From Lebetimonas sp. JH292 (GTDB lineage Bacteria > Campylobacterota > Campylobacteria > Campylobacterales > Nautiliaceae), in contig NZ_ATHQ01000001.1 of assembly GCF_000523275.1 (NCBI RefSeq), positions 652,501 to 716,500 on the forward strand: DNA of 64,000 nt. Reading direction: 5' to 3'. Within the stretch, counting starts at the first letter, position 1. Each line of letters opens with the position of its first letter. Shown one piece after another: positions 16,439 to 25,967 of the stretch. A program made the position numbers and the translations under genes. The notes under the pieces were generated by a model that saw only the letters and a list, made by a program, of their open reading frames with translations, was not told the DNA's origin and ran no database searches.

Positions 16439-17821
16439 ATGAAAAAGATTATATTAAGCTCATTTTTAGCAGCTGCCTTGTTGGCAGGAAATATCAATAT
16501 AAAAAGTGACAATTCCACATTAAACAGAGTTGCGCCTAATCAAAATCAGGTTATGTCCTTTTCACCTGTAGTAAAAAAAGTAATCCCTAGCGTTGTAAAC
16601 ATTTCCACCACTAAAATAGTAAAAATAAAAATTCCCGATCAGTTCAGAAGATTTTTCAACGACCCGTTTTTTAAAAGATTCTTCGGACCGTTCGGAAATG
16701 TTCCAAACACTCCGAAAGAACAGAAAGAATATGCACTCGGTAGCGGCGTGATTATCTCCAAAAACGGATATATTGTTACAAACAATCATGTTGTATCGGG
16801 AGCAACTAAAATTATAGTTAAAACATTTGATGGGAAAAAATATACAGCAAAACTTATAGGAAGCGACCCGGCAACAGATATTGCAGTTATAAAAATAGAA
16901 GCAAAAAATTTACATCCTATCACTTTTACAGATTCAGACAAAGCAAAAGTGGGGGATGTTGTTTTGGCTATAGGTGAACCTTTCGGACTCGGAGAGAGTG
17001 TGACACACGGAATTATAAGTGCAAAAAACAGAACTTCAATTGGACTAAATTCCTATGAAAACTTCATTCAAACCGATGCAGCTATAAATCCCGGGAACAG
17101 CGGAGGGGCGCTTGTTGATTTAAAAGGTAGGCTTATAGGGATAAATTCTGCAATAATTACAAAAAGCGGCGGAAATAACGGAATCGGATTTGCAATTCCA
17201 AGCAATATGGTCAAATTTGTAGCAACTTCACTTATTGAAAAAGGGAAAGTTATAAGAGGCTATCTTGGGGTTATGATTAGCAATATAGATTCAAGTAAGG
17301 CAAAACTGTACGGAATTGACCACGGTGTACTTGTAAACAAGGTTCAAAAAAATTCCGCTGCCAGTAAAGCTGGAATAAAACCTGGGGATATTATTGTGGC
17401 GGTTGACGGTGAAAAAGTTAAAAATGCAGGCGAACTCAGAAATAAAATAGCATTTAAAGGAGCGGGGGCCGAAATTACTTTAACCGTTTACAGAAACGGA
17501 AAATATATAACACTAAAGGCAAAATTAAAAGCTCTAAAAGTAAAAAAAGAAAAAATTCAAAATATTAAACTGCTTGAAGGCCTTACTTTGAAAGAAGAAA
17601 AAAATGAAGTCAAAGTAGATAATGTCAATCCAAATTCTTATCCTGCAATGGTGGGCGTTCAAAAAGGCGACATTATACTTGCGGTTAAAACCGTAAAAAC
17701 GGGAAAATGGGTTGAAATACACTCAATAAATGAATTGAAAACTTTGTTAAAAGGATTGGACAGGGGTGACGCACTGCTCAAATTAAAAAGAGAAAATTCA
17801 ATATTCATAATTCAGTTATGA
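16439..17821 (+). CDS. htrA: Periplasmic serine protease/chaperone HtrA (DegP-like)
   Basis: A 460-residue exported protease for misfolded envelope proteins. It has a signal peptide (about 1-17), a trypsin-like domain with catalytic H117 (TNNHVV), D147 (ATDIAV) and S221 (NPGNSGGAL), then two PDZ domains starting near RGYLGVMI (about 275) and near GLTLKEEK (about 380). The long LA-type loop region QFRRFFNDPFFKRFFGP is typical of DegP/DegQ. It has its own promoter and a strong RBS (AAGGAGAGG). Its last codons carry a short heptamer tract and overlap yaaA by four bases. Confidence 0.95.
   Translation: MKKIILSSFLAAALLAGNINIKSDNSTLNRVAPNQNQVMSFSPVVKKVIPSVVNISTTKIVKIKIPDQFRRFFNDPFFKRFFGPFGNVPNTPKEQKEYALGSGVIISKNGYIVTNNHVVSGATKIIVKTFDGKKYTAKLIGSDPATDIAVIKIEAKNLHPITFTDSDKAKVGDVVLAIGEPFGLGESVTHGIISAKNRTSIGLNSYENFIQTDAAINPGNSGGALVDLKGRLIGINSAIITKSGGNNGIGFAIPSNMVKFVATSLIEKGKVIRGYLGVMISNIDSSKAKLYGIDHGVLVNKVQKNSAASKAGIKPGDIIVAVDGEKVKNAGELRNKIAFKGAGAEITLTVYRNGKYITLKAKLKALKVKKEKIQNIKLLEGLTLKEEKNEVKVDNVNPNSYPAMVGVQKGDIILAVKTVKTGKWVEIHSINELKTLLKGLDRGDALLKLKRENSIFIIQL
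17795..17820 (+). repeat. Short 7-bp periodic tract at the htrA/yaaA junction
   Basis: AATTCAA, TATTCAT, AATTCAG, TTATGAA: TTC recurs three times at exactly 7-base spacing, across the end of htrA and the first codon of yaaA. Short, so weaker than the other tracts. Confidence 0.35.
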
Positions 17822-18513
17822 AAATTTTATTAGCCCCGAGCGAGAGAAAAACAAATGGGGGAGATTTTCCTCCTATTAATAAAGACTCTTTTATATTTCC
17901 TGAAATATATAAAAAAAGAGTTGAAATTGTTAAAAAGTATGATGAGTTTTTACAAAAGAATACAGATACGAAAAATTTTGGTGATGATAAATCTTCAGTT
18001 TTTATACGTCCTACAAAAAAAGCGGTTTTAAGATATTCAGGGGTTGCTTTTGAATATTTAGACTATCCTTCCCTGGATAAAGAATCTCAAAATTATATAG
18101 ATGACAATCTGTTTATTTTTTCCAATCTTTTTGGAGTAATAAGCGCAAAAGATTTAATTCCTTTTTATACACTTAAACAGGGAGCAAAACCGGGATTTGA
18201 TATTTATAAAGCCCACAAAGAAATATTTACTCCTATTTTAGACAAAATTAATGAAAATGAAGAATTTATTGATTTAAGAGCTAAATTTTATGAAAAAATA
18301 TATAAACCGAAAAATGCAGTTACATTTAAATTTATAAAAAACGGTAAAATTGTAAGCCATTTTGCCAAGGCTTACAGAGGCAGACTTACAAGAATTATAG
18401 CTGTAAATAAACCTTCAAACATTAATGAACTTTTAAAAATAAATTTTCCTGATATTAAAATAATAGAAATAACAGAAAAAAAAGGAATTAGAGAAATAGT
18501 TTGTGAGATTTAA
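17818..18513 (+). CDS. yaaA: YaaA family peroxide-stress protein (UPF0246)
   Basis: A 231-residue cytoplasmic protein. The N-terminus MKILLAPSERKT matches the YaaA start (LLSPAK/SE pattern), and later FSNLFGVISAKDLIPFYTLKQG, VTFKFIKNGKIVSHFAKAYRGRLTR and the C-terminal GxR region follow the family order. E. coli YaaA limits DNA and protein damage by lowering free iron during peroxide stress and binds DNA. Coupled to htrA (ATGA overlap), so both may belong to an envelope/oxidative stress unit. The 3' end overlaps the convergent gene by four bases. Confidence 0.8.
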   Translation: MKILLAPSERKTNGGDFPPINKDSFIFPEIYKKRVEIVKKYDEFLQKNTDTKNFGDDKSSVFIRPTKKAVLRYSGVAFEYLDYPSLDKESQNYIDDNLFIFSNLFGVISAKDLIPFYTLKQGAKPGFDIYKAHKEIFTPILDKINENEEFIDLRAKFYEKIYKPKNAVTFKFIKNGKIVSHFAKAYRGRLTRIIAVNKPSNINELLKINFPDIKIIEITEKKGIREIVCEI

Positions 18514-19049
18514 ACATCATCAATTCCGTCAAAATCGTCAAATCCGCTGTCAAAATCATTATCAGGTAAATTATTTTCATAACTTTCATAATAATCATTA
18601 TCCATTATATCATCATTGTTAGATAAATTATTTTCATCCAGTTTTTGATCAATTTCATCAAGCTTACTGTCAATTTCGTTCAGTCTTTCATCAATATTAT
18701 CAAAATTATTATCAATTGTTTCATTTATCTCATTTTTATCCATTCCGAGAGATTCTCCAAAATTTTCAGGGGTAACGGAATGATCAAACAATAAATGATA
18801 AAGTCCCATCCCGGCCATTGAACCCGTAAGGGAGCCCAAAAAACTATTTCCAAAGCCACCTAAGGAACTGCTTGAAGAATGTTTCGTCTGAGTTTGGGTT
18901 TGAGTCTGAAAATCCTGACTTGAGAACTTTTTTTCCCCATCTCCTGATTTTTCTTCCAATTTTGAAATCCTTTTATCTAATTCATCAACCTTCCCAGCCA
19001 ATTTTTCAATCACCAAGCCCATTTTTTTTAATGTGTTTTCAATTTCCAT
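18510..19049 (-). CDS. Acidic coiled-coil protein downstream of mreC, unknown function
   Basis: A protein of 179 residues. I set the start at ATG 19049 because GGAGG lies six bases upstream (inside the mreC coding end); a TTG at 19064 would put that RBS inside the gene. Layout: N-terminal coiled coil (residues about 1-40), a (QT)n run followed by a Ser/Gly-rich linker (SSSSSLGGFGNS), a hydrophobic Gly-rich patch SFLGSLTGSMAGMGLYHLLF, heptad repeats IDERLNEIDSKLDEIDQKLDE, and an extremely acidic tail ending DDFDGIDDV. The order recalls DUF2076-like proteins, but I do not recognise it. Co-translated with mreC. Confidence 0.55.
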   Translation of the reverse strand: MEIENTLKKMGLVIEKLAGKVDELDKRISKLEEKSGDGEKKFSSQDFQTQTQTQTKHSSSSSLGGFGNSFLGSLTGSMAGMGLYHLLFDHSVTPENFGESLGMDKNEINETIDNNFDNIDERLNEIDSKLDEIDQKLDENNLSNNDDIMDNDYYESYENNLPDNDFDSGFDDFDGIDDV

Positions 19050-19776
19050 TGTTACCTCCTTCAATTACATAAAAAAATTCCGGATGTAAATCATTATAAA
19101 AAAGCTTTACCTTTGCCTCCTGGTAAAGTTTCTTTTGTATTATTTCAGTTATTATACCAACTTTCGCACCTTTGTAAAAAATACCGTCGAGCCCGCTTGT
19201 AACAACCTCGTCCCCCACATTTATATGTTTAAATTTGGGAATATATTTTAATGTATCTGTTTTTCCGTAAAAAATACCGGGAATTTCATTTTTTCCTATA
19301 TAAACGGTATATCTTGTTTTTTCATTTGAATTAAGAATAGCCAGTGAATAATTTCCTATATTTTTAATAACCTCCCCACAAACTAAATTATTATAAACCA
19401 ATCCTTTAGGCTTAATTAATTTTTTATGATAATTTAAATAAATTTTACTAAAATCAGGCACTGAAGCATAAGAGATGGTATAAACAAATTTCAGATTGGG
19501 TTTATTTATATATTTAAAATATTTTAAATCCCTGCAAGAGTTAATTTTAGCTTCCAGATTATTTATTTTGTTTACCAGCAGTTCATTTTTTTCAACAAGA
19601 TTTTTAATTTTTTCCGCCTGATTAAAATGCTCATTTATTTGTTCATAAATTTTATTTTTTATAAAAAGAACACTGTTCCCGACATATAAAGAAGATTCAA
19701 TTATAAAATCCTTAAAAAGAAAAGAAAAGAAAAAAGCTAATAATAAGCTTATAATTAAAATTAATTTTTTACTCAT
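19039..19776 (-). CDS. mreC: Rod shape-determining protein MreC
   Basis: A 245-residue bitopic membrane protein: one N-terminal membrane segment (LILIISLLLAFFFSFLFK), a coiled coil (about residues 50-82), then the beta-rich periplasmic domain with GLVYNNLVCGEVIKN and GDEVVTSGLDGIFYKGAKVG, the latter being the MreC signature. It links MreB to the cell-wall elongation machinery. Start overlaps mreB by eight bases; no mreD gene follows on this strand, its place being taken by the acidic coiled-coil gene. Confidence 0.92.
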   Translation of the reverse strand: MSKKLILIISLLLAFFFSFLFKDFIIESSLYVGNSVLFIKNKIYEQINEHFNQAEKIKNLVEKNELLVNKINNLEAKINSCRDLKYFKYINKPNLKFVYTISYASVPDFSKIYLNYHKKLIKPKGLVYNNLVCGEVIKNIGNYSLAILNSNEKTRYTVYIGKNEIPGIFYGKTDTLKYIPKFKHINVGDEVVTSGLDGIFYKGAKVGIITEIIQKKLYQEAKVKLFYNDLHPEFFYVIEGGNNGN

Positions 19777-20794
19777 TGATACTTGAAAGAAGTTCTATTT
19801 CATCAAGCACTTTTCCAGTTCCCTTAGCAACTGCAAGAAGCGGCTCTTCTGCAACATATACAGGAAGGTTAACCAAATCACTTATATATGAATCAATCCC
19901 TCTGAGAAGGGCTCCACCTCCAGTCATTACAATACCGTTTTCTACAATATCCCCTGCCAAATCGGCCGGAGTTTCTTCTAAAACTTCTTTTAAAGCTTCA
20001 CCAATATCTTTTACCGGCTCTTTTAAAGCCTCTCTTATATCTTCGCTTGTAATTGTAATTGTTTCAAGAAGCCCGGAAATTTTATTTTTTCCTTGAATTT
20101 GTAAAGTCAATTCCTCTTCAAGTTTAACGGCACTTCCTATTTCTTTTTTAATTTCTTCCGCTGTTCTTTCACCTATAATCAGGTTATATTTTTTATTTAT
20201 ATAATCAACTATAGATTTATCAAACTTATCTCCTGCGACCCTGATTGATTTACTTACCACCAAACCGCCTAAAGATATTACACCTATTTCTGTCGTACCA
20301 CCGCCTATATCAATTACCATGCTTCCCTGAGGCTCTTTTACAGGAAGCCCTGCCCCGATTGCAGCCGCCATCGGCTCTTCTATTAAATAAACTTCCCTAG
20401 CCCCAGCACTCATGGCAGATTCTTTAACGGCTTTTCTTTCAACCTGGGTTAATCCGAAAGGCACACAGATTACAATTCTTGGACGAATCAGGGTTTTTCT
20501 GTTGTGAACTTTTTGAATAAAATGTCTTATCATCTCTTCAGTTACAGTAAAATCGGCAATTACCCCGTCTTTCATAGGTCTTATTGCCACTATGTTTTTA
20601 GGAGTTTTTCCGACCATTTCTTTTGCTTTGTGACCTACAGCCAAAACCCTTCTTTTATGTTTATCATCCTGAATGGAAACAACACTCGGTTCATTAATAA
20701 CTATTCCTTTTCCTTTAATGCTTACAAGCGTATTTGCAGTACCCAAATCAATTGCTAAATCACTGCTGAAAAGCCCTAATAATTTATTTAGCAT
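19769..20794 (-). CDS. mreB: Rod shape-determining actin homologue MreB
   Basis: A 341-residue actin-like ATPase. [28 protein letters not shown] is the phosphate 1 motif, [18 protein letters not shown] the phosphate 2 motif and [12 protein letters not shown] the adenosine motif. It forms membrane-associated filaments that guide lateral wall synthesis. The gene overlaps clpX upstream (11 bases) and mreC downstream, consistent with one transcript fabZ-lpxA-clpX-mreB-mreC. Confidence 0.97.
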   Translation of the reverse strand: MLNKLLGLFSSDLAIDLGTANTLVSIKGKGIVINEPSVVSIQDDKHKRRVLAVGHKAKEMVGKTPKNIVAIRPMKDGVIADFTVTEEMIRHFIQKVHNRKTLIRPRIVICVPFGLTQVERKAVKESAMSAGAREVYLIEEPMAAAIGAGLPVKEPQGSMVIDIGGGTTEIGVISLGGLVVSKSIRVAGDKFDKSIVDYINKKYNLIIGERTAEEIKKEIGSAVKLEEELTLQIQGKNKISGLLETITITSEDIREALKEPVKDIGEALKEVLEETPADLAGDIVENGIVMTGGGALLRGIDSYISDLVNLPVYVAEEPLLAVAKGTGKVLDEIELLSSINE

Positions 20795-22010
20795 TTTTAT
20801 TCCTTTTTATAAAAATAGGCTCATTCTTTTTTTCTATTACATCTTTTGTAATAATTATTTCATATCCCCTGTATTCAGGTAAATTAAACATAATATCAAC
20901 CATTGCCTCCTCAAGAATAGCCCTGAGCCCTCTGGCTCCTGTGCCTCTTTGAATGGCTTTTTTGGCAATGGCCCTTAAAGCGTCTTCTTCGTAACTCAGT
21001 TTAACATTATCAAGTGCAAAAAGAGCCTGATATTGTTTAATTAAAGCATCTTTTGGCTGGGTTAAAACCCTTATTAAATCATCTTCGCCAAGTTCTTTTA
21101 ATGTGGCAATAACGGGAAGCCTTCCGATAAGTTCCGGAATAAGGCCGTATTTAACCAAATCTTCAGGTTCTACCAATGCATAAATATCATCTTTTTTCAT
21201 TTTTGCTTTTGCATTTCCCAAAAATCCAACGGTTGAACCTTCAAGCCTTTTTTCTATAATATCACCCAGTCCGTCAAATGCACCACCGCATATAAATAAA
21301 ATATTGCTTGTGTCTATTTGTATAAACTCCTGGTTCGGATGTTTTCTTCCACCCTGAGGAGGAACGTTTACTATACTTCCTTCTATAATTTTTAAAAGAG
21401 CTTGCTGGACACCTTCTCCGGATACATCTCTTGTAATGGAGCGGTTTTCAGAAAGTCTTGAAATTTTATCAATTTCATCTATAAATACAATACCCCTTTG
21501 GGCCCTCTCAATATCCCAGTCGGCAGCCTGAATTAATTTTAATAAAACATTTTCAACATCCTCCCCTACATACCCGGCTTCCGTTAAAGAAGTCGCATCT
21601 GCTATTGCCAAAGGAACATCAAGAAGCTTTGCAAGAGTTCTTGCTATTAATGTTTTACCGCTTCCTGTTGGCCCTATCATCAAAATATTTGATTTTTGAA
21701 TTTCTACATCCTGATTCTCACCGTAAAGTATTCTTTTATAATGGTTATAAACAGCAACTGAAACAATTTTTTTAGCCTTTTCCTGACCAATTACATATTC
21801 ATCCAAATGGGCTTTTATCTCTTTTGGGGTTAATAATTTTATCTGCTCGCTTTTTTTATCTTTTTTATCCTGCTTTTCCTCGGCCCCCATTATAATTTCA
21901 TAAGCGGTTATTACACAGTTTTTACAAATAAAAGTCTTATTGTCCGGTGCTGCCAAAAGAGGGTTATCTTCACTCTCAACACTTCCACAAAAACTACATT
22001 TTTCTAACAT
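20784..22010 (-). CDS. clpX: ATP-dependent Clp protease ATP-binding subunit ClpX
   Basis: A 408-residue AAA+ unfoldase. The N-terminal C4 zinc-binding domain is [11 protein letters not shown] then TFICKNC; the Walker A is [13 protein letters not shown]; Walker [12 protein letters not shown]; the pore loop region [10 protein letters not shown] and the ClpX-typical [17 protein letters not shown] and sensor-2 [13 protein letters not shown] follow. It delivers substrates to ClpP (not in the window). Upstream overlap with lpxA is 17 bases. Confidence 0.97.
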   Translation of the reverse strand: MLEKCSFCGSVESEDNPLLAAPDNKTFICKNCVITAYEIIMGAEEKQDKKDKKSEQIKLLTPKEIKAHLDEYVIGQEKAKKIVSVAVYNHYKRILYGENQDVEIQKSNILMIGPTGSGKTLIARTLAKLLDVPLAIADATSLTEAGYVGEDVENVLLKLIQAADWDIERAQRGIVFIDEIDKISRLSENRSITRDVSGEGVQQALLKIIEGSIVNVPPQGGRKHPNQEFIQIDTSNILFICGGAFDGLGDIIEKRLEGSTVGFLGNAKAKMKKDDIYALVEPEDLVKYGLIPELIGRLPVIATLKELGEDDLIRVLTQPKDALIKQYQALFALDNVKLSYEEDALRAIAKKAIQRGTGARGLRAILEEAMVDIMFNLPEYRGYEIIITKDVIEKKNEPIFIKRNKNAK

Positions 22011-22755
22011 ACGGTATTCCCCTTTTTGAATTTAATACAAACTCGCATAAATGTTTTACATATTTATTGTGATTATTTTCCAATATTTTTTTTGCTACAT
22101 CTTTTAACGATTTTCCGCTTTCAAACAGTTCTTTATAAGCTTTTTTAAGTTCATCTATATCGTTTCTGTTCTCAAGCTTTCTCCTAAGTCCTGTAATATT
22201 AAGACCCCTTAGTTTCGCCCTGTTTCCCTCAGCTAAACAATAAGGAGGAATATCCTGGCTTAAAGCGCTTGCACCAGCTATCATGGCAAATTCTCCTATT
22301 TTTACAAACTGGTGAATCGGAGTCATACCCCCGATTACAACATTGTTTTCTAAAACCACATGCCCAGCTAAAGTTGCCGCATTTGCCAAAATACAGTTAT
22401 TTCCTATTATTACATCATGCGCCACATGGACATATCCCATTAAAAGGTTGTTATTCCCTATTTTTGTCACTCCACCTCCGCCTTGGGTCCCTGGATTTAT
22501 TAAAGTAAATTCACGGATTTTATTATTATCACCTATTACAAGATAGGTTTTTTCACCGTTATATTTTAAATCCTGAGGAATACTTCCTATAACTGCATGG
22601 GAAAATATATGATTATTATTTCCTATTTTTGTATATCCCGTAATTACGGCATATGGGTCTATTATACAGTTATCCCCTATTTCTACAAATTCATCAATTA
22701 TTGCACCCTCGCCTATTTTACAGTTTTTACCAATTTTACCTTTTATATTATTCAT
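21994..22755 (-). CDS. lpxA: UDP-N-acetylglucosamine acyltransferase
   Basis: A 253-residue left-handed beta-helix enzyme, first step of lipid A synthesis. Hexapeptide repeats run from residue 5 ([22 protein letters not shown]) to about 180; the catalytic His is in [15 protein letters not shown] and the [13 protein letters not shown] coil is LpxA-specific. A C-terminal helical domain follows. Directly downstream of fabZ (shared base), which uses the same hydroxyacyl-ACP pool. Confidence 0.96.
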   Translation of the reverse strand: MNNIKGKIGKNCKIGEGAIIDEFVEIGDNCIIDPYAVITGYTKIGNNNHIFSHAVIGSIPQDLKYNGEKTYLVIGDNNKIREFTLINPGTQGGGGVTKIGNNNLLMGYVHVAHDVIIGNNCILANAATLAGHVVLENNVVIGGMTPIHQFVKIGEFAMIAGASALSQDIPPYCLAEGNRAKLRGLNITGLRRKLENRNDIDELKKAYKELFESGKSLKDVAKKILENNHNKYVKHLCEFVLNSKRGIPYVRKM

Positions 22756-23195
22756 TATTTATCCATTATCATAGCTTTTAAATCAGCTTCGGCTACAATT
22801 TCATTATCTATATATGCTTCCCCGTGAAGCATCCAGATTTTCCCTCTTTGTTTAACAGTTGAAACCCTGTATTCCAATCTGTCCCCTGGTCTTACCGGTT
22901 TTCTGAATTTTGCATTATCTATACTCATAAAATATACGACTTTGTTTTTTAACTCTTTTTTATCCATTACAGTAAAAGGTAAAACTGCTCCGGTTTGAGC
23001 CATACCTTCAATTATTAAAACACCTGGATATATGGGATGGCCCGGAAAATGCCCCTGAAATACAGCGTTTGTAATAGAAATATTAAGAAAACCTTCCACA
23101 TATTCTCCTGTTTTTACACTGGTAATTCTGTCTACCAGTAAAAAAGGATATCTGTGCGGAAGCATTTCCTGAATTTCATTAATATTATAAACCAT
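22755..23195 (-). CDS. fabZ: 3-hydroxyacyl-ACP dehydratase FabZ
   Basis: A 146-residue hot-dog fold dehydratase of fatty acid elongation. [13 protein letters not shown] near the N-terminus and [25 protein letters not shown] carry the catalytic His and Glu. Full length. It begins the fabZ-lpxA-clpX-mreB-mreC run; an AAGGAAA lies just upstream of its ATG. Confidence 0.96.
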   Translation of the reverse strand: MVYNINEIQEMLPHRYPFLLVDRITSVKTGEYVEGFLNISITNAVFQGHFPGHPIYPGVLIIEGMAQTGAVLPFTVMDKKELKNKVVYFMSIDNAKFRKPVRPGDRLEYRVSTVKQRGKIWMLHGEAYIDNEIVAEADLKAMIMDK

Positions 23196-23215
23196 TTTTT
23201 TCCTTTTTTTAAAAA

Positions 23216-24289
23216 TTATATCAAAATTTCCCGTGTGTCAGGATATATTTTAGCTTCTATTTTTATATCCATTGTTTTATCCGTCAGTTTATCTAAAACT
23301 ATTATAGGCGATAGATTAAACGGTGTGTTTGTAATAATATTTCTAATTTTTAATTCTTCTTCTATATTTAAAGGTTTTGAAAAAAGCTCTTTAACATTTT
23401 TATAATTTTTATTCAAAATTTCATTTACTTTTTTAATTGGGATAAATATTATATTTGCCCTGTTCGCATACCCTATTTCATCTTTTATATATTCAATTCT
23501 AACCCTTTGTTTTCTATCTAAATATGAATAAAATAAAACATAACTATAAATTATTTCACTTTTCACTTTAAATTTTACACTTTGACGAAGCAGTCTGTAA
23601 TTTAAAAAGCTCTCTTTTTCAATTTTATATTCAACTCCTTTTTCTTCAAACTTCATTCTATTTTCATAAAAATTCAGTCTCTCTTCTATGCTTGAGAGAA
23701 GTATCTGAAATGGAAAAGGAGATATTAACTCATCAATAATTTCCTGATTTTGTTTTTGCTGCCAAATTCCGTAAATACATCCGCAGTAATCCTGCCTGTA
23801 AACTTGATTTTCTTTTGCATATAACTGCTGCTCTTGCGTACCTCCTTTTTTCCTGTAATCAACTACTAAAAAATCGACATCATATTTTCTTTTTACCGCT
23901 TTTCCGATTGATGCCAGCTGCTCCTGGGATTTCATCGGAGACATAAGAAGCGAAGTTGTAATTTTATTTACCCCTATTTTTTTAGCAAACCTTGCCGCTC
24001 TTTCAAGGGAATGGACAAAACAAATTGAACATCTAATTCCTTTTTCAGGCTCTTTTTCATAACCTTTTACAGCCTTTAACCAGCTTTCATAATCATATTC
24101 ACCCTCAATATATTCAACCCCAAGTTTTTCACAAATTCTTTTTGTATCTAAGCTTCTTAATTTAAATTCGCTGTATGGATGGATATTTGGGTCGTAAAAA
24201 TAACCTGTAATTTTTTCATCCGGATAATCCTTTTTTAGCCTTTTTATAAAATATCCGGCATCCACACTGCAACATAAATGTACAACCAT
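23216..24289 (-). CDS. queH: Epoxyqueuosine reductase QueH
   Basis: A 357-residue member of the DUF208/QueH family, the non-cobalamin enzyme for the last step of queuosine synthesis in tRNA. The start [13 protein letters not shown] has the adjacent cysteines, [16 protein letters not shown] the next pair, and [13 protein letters not shown] the third, all conserved Fe-S/metal ligands. About 170 extra C-terminal residues follow the core; part of them (KFKVKSEI) come from a heptamer tract. queF, another queuosine gene, is 5 kb away. Confidence 0.92.
   Translation of the reverse strand: MVVHLCCSVDAGYFIKRLKKDYPDEKITGYFYDPNIHPYSEFKLRSLDTKRICEKLGVEYIEGEYDYESWLKAVKGYEKEPEKGIRCSICFVHSLERAARFAKKIGVNKITTSLLMSPMKSQEQLASIGKAVKRKYDVDFLVVDYRKKGGTQEQQLYAKENQVYRQDYCGCIYGIWQQKQNQEIIDELISPFPFQILLSSIEERLNFYENRMKFEEKGVEYKIEKESFLNYRLLRQSVKFKVKSEIIYSYVLFYSYLDRKQRVRIEYIKDEIGYANRANIIFIPIKKVNEILNKNYKNVKELFSKPLNIEEELKIRNIITNTPFNLSPIIVLDKLTDKTMDIKIEAKIYPDTREILI
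23554..23586 (-). repeat. 7-bp periodic tract inside queH
   Basis: On the plus strand: TTTCACT, TTTCACT, TTAAATT, TTACACT, TTGACGA. It codes for [11 protein letters not shown] in the C-terminal extension of QueH; the KxKVKSE peptide also appears in the rnhB insertion, showing the same tract type in both genes. Confidence 0.6.
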
Positions 24290-24300
24290 AAAAAACCTTC

Positions 24301-24335
24301 TTAATGTTTAATTACAAATGTCAATGTTAAATTTT
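24301..24335. repeat. 7-bp periodic tract upstream of queH
   Basis: TTAATGT, TTAATTA, CAAATGT, CAATGTT, AAATTTT. It fills most of the gap between queH and the next minus-strand gene and touches that gene's stop codon. Confidence 0.5.
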
Positions 24336-24553
24336 TAACTAATTTTAGGACAGGAAAGTTCTACACAGATTGTAAAATTATTCCCTTCTTCATTTACAAA
24401 AAATCTGTGTTTTTTACAATAATTTGCATTCATATAATTAGCAAGTTTCAATGCTTCAAATTCAGCTTCTTTTTTAGCCTTAAAAGTTTTTGGAAGTTCA
24501 ATTGTATCTTTTTTAAAACATCCACATCTTTTTTCAATATCAACTGTATACAT
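24335..24553 (-). CDS. Small cysteine-containing protein, unknown
   Basis: A 72-residue protein that I do not recognise. It starts MYTVDIEKRCGCFKKDTIEL and has five cysteines, two as CGC and others at YCKKH and ELSCPKIS, with a helical KKEAEFEALKLANYMNANY centre. AAAGGAGC lies just upstream of the ATG, a good ribosome binding site, which together with the codon pattern supports it being real. It precedes queH on the same strand. A metal- or nucleic-acid-binding role is possible but not shown. Confidence 0.6.
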   Translation of the reverse strand: MYTVDIEKRCGCFKKDTIELPKTFKAKKEAEFEALKLANYMNANYCKKHRFFVNEEGNNFTICVELSCPKIS

Positions 24554-24648
24554 TTTGCTCCTTTAAGATTAATTTTATCCGAAATATATCAAAATTTTTT
24601 TGCAAAATAAATTTTTTTTGCTATATTAAGCCAAAAAAAAGGATAATA

Positions 24649-25143
24649 ATGAGTCAAATTAAAAAAGAGATGATGGCTTTAATCGGCGCTTGTGTCAGCG
24701 AGGGAACAAAGGTTTTAGCTCCAAGTGAATTTAATAATGAGTTTAAAAAAATAATAACTGCTAAATTTGATATTTTCAATGAAGACAGCGAAGAAAAATA
24801 TGATCTTATAATAGAAGATACACCCACAGATTATATAAGGATATATCAAAAACTAAACGACAAAGGCATATATATTACTACAGCTGAGAGTTTAACAGAT
24901 AAGGCTTTGTTTGAAAATTTAAGCAAAGTTTTTTATATAGTGCTTCCATATTATTACATTGAAGATAATAAAATCCATGCACTTGTATTTGCAAGCAAAA
25001 AACCTCACCCTACAGCCGATATCATTAGACACAGAAGCGATTTTGTAGAAAATGCATATTATTATCATACTGACATTCATTTGGCTTCTTTTGTAATGCC
25101 AAAACATATTTTTGAAGAAATAAAAGACGTTATAAAATTATAA
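24649..25143 (+). CDS. SpeE-like (spermidine synthase family) C-terminal half
   Basis: A 164-residue protein. The end ENAYYYHTDIHLASFVMPKHIFEEI closely follows the conserved C-terminus of Campylobacterota spermidine synthases (VRYYNEDIHRAAFALPK type), and KYDLIIEDTPTDYIRIYQKLNDKGIYI matches the Rossmann strand with the catalytic-loop position. The N-terminal beta domain and first half of the SAM-type fold (about 100 residues) are absent. The upstream 95 bases contain no coding remnant, so this is a short gene and not a local frameshift. Enzyme activity is doubtful. AAAGGATAAT precedes the ATG. Confidence 0.6.
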   Translation: MSQIKKEMMALIGACVSEGTKVLAPSEFNNEFKKIITAKFDIFNEDSEEKYDLIIEDTPTDYIRIYQKLNDKGIYITTAESLTDKALFENLSKVFYIVLPYYYIEDNKIHALVFASKKPHPTADIIRHRSDFVENAYYYHTDIHLASFVMPKHIFEEIKDVIKL

Positions 25144-25163
25144 AATGAAAAATGAAAAATTTA
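25143..25163 (+). repeat. Short 7-bp periodic tract at the coaE start
   Basis: AAATGAA, AAATGAA, AAATTTA; the first two units are identical and the first supplies the coaE start codon. Confidence 0.4.
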
Positions 25164-25714
25164 AAAACGCCATTGTTTTGACAGGAGGCATAGGTACCGG
25201 CAAAAGCACCGTTGCATCTTTACTAAAACTTTACGGATATAAAATAATAGATGCAGATAAAATAAGCAGAAAAATTTTTAACACAAAAAAAGAACAGATA
25301 AAAAAAATTTTTGGAACAGATGACAGAAAAGAGCTTAGAAAAATAGTTTTTAACGACAAAGATAAATTAAAAACACTTGAAGATATAATTTTGCCGGAAG
25401 TAAAAAAACGGGTATTAGAACTTGCCAAAAAATATGAAAAAGATGGTGTTGTTTATTTTGTAGACTTGCCACTTTTTTTTGAAAAACAAAATTATCCTGA
25501 GTTTGACAAAGTTTTAGTTGTATATACCCCAAAAGATTTTCAAATAAAAAGAGTAATAAAGAGGGATAAAGTAGATGAAAAAGGGGCTTTATCAATTATA
25601 AACAATCAAATGAATATTGAAGAAAAAAAACTTAAAGCTGATTTTGTAATAGATAACTCCAAAGATTTAAAACATTTGCAAAAAGAGATTGAAAAATTTT
25701 TAAATATGCTATAA
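25145..25714 (+). CDS. coaE: Dephospho-CoA kinase
   Basis: A 189-residue P-loop kinase, last step of CoA synthesis. NAIVLTGGIGTGKSTVASLLKLYG is the P-loop, IIDADKISRKIF the substrate segment and YFVDLPLFFE and VLVVYTPKDFQIKRVIKRD the lid/core motifs. The first nine residues (MKNEKFKNA) are encoded by a heptamer tract. A second ATG (25152) is out of frame. It follows the SpeE-like gene by one base. Confidence 0.93.
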   Translation: MKNEKFKNAIVLTGGIGTGKSTVASLLKLYGYKIIDADKISRKIFNTKKEQIKKIFGTDDRKELRKIVFNDKDKLKTLEDIILPEVKKRVLELAKKYEKDGVVYFVDLPLFFEKQNYPEFDKVLVVYTPKDFQIKRVIKRDKVDEKGALSIINNQMNIEEKKLKADFVIDNSKDLKHLQKEIEKFLNML

Positions 25715-25736
25715 TAAATTAAAAAAGGAGGGGAAC

Positions 25737-25967
25737 ATGAAAAGAACAATACCTATAGCAGAATTTCCATTAGCCCATACAAAAGAAGGGATTATTAGTA
25801 TAACTCACATAGAAGAACCATACGGAGAAGGAAGTAAACCGGTTGTAAGTATAGGTATTTCAATTAACGGGGAAAAGCCTGATTGGAAAGCACATATTCC
25901 ATATGAAAACATTGATGATGTAATAAGCGCTCTTCAGGCGGCAAAGGAAAAATATAAAAAAGCTTAA
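25737..25967 (+). CDS. Small conserved protein, unknown function
   Basis: A 76-residue protein, MKRTIPIAEFPLAHTKEGIISITHIEEP and so on, ending AALQ-like helix SALQAAKEKYKKA. AAAGGAGGGG upstream of the ATG is one of the best ribosome binding sites in the window, so it is likely well expressed. It looks like a small beta sheet followed by a helix. I recognise no domain. Its TAA shares bases with the convergent RsmB-like gene. Confidence 0.65.
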   Translation: MKRTIPIAEFPLAHTKEGIISITHIEEPYGEGSKPVVSIGISINGEKPDWKAHIPYENIDDVISALQAAKEKYKKA

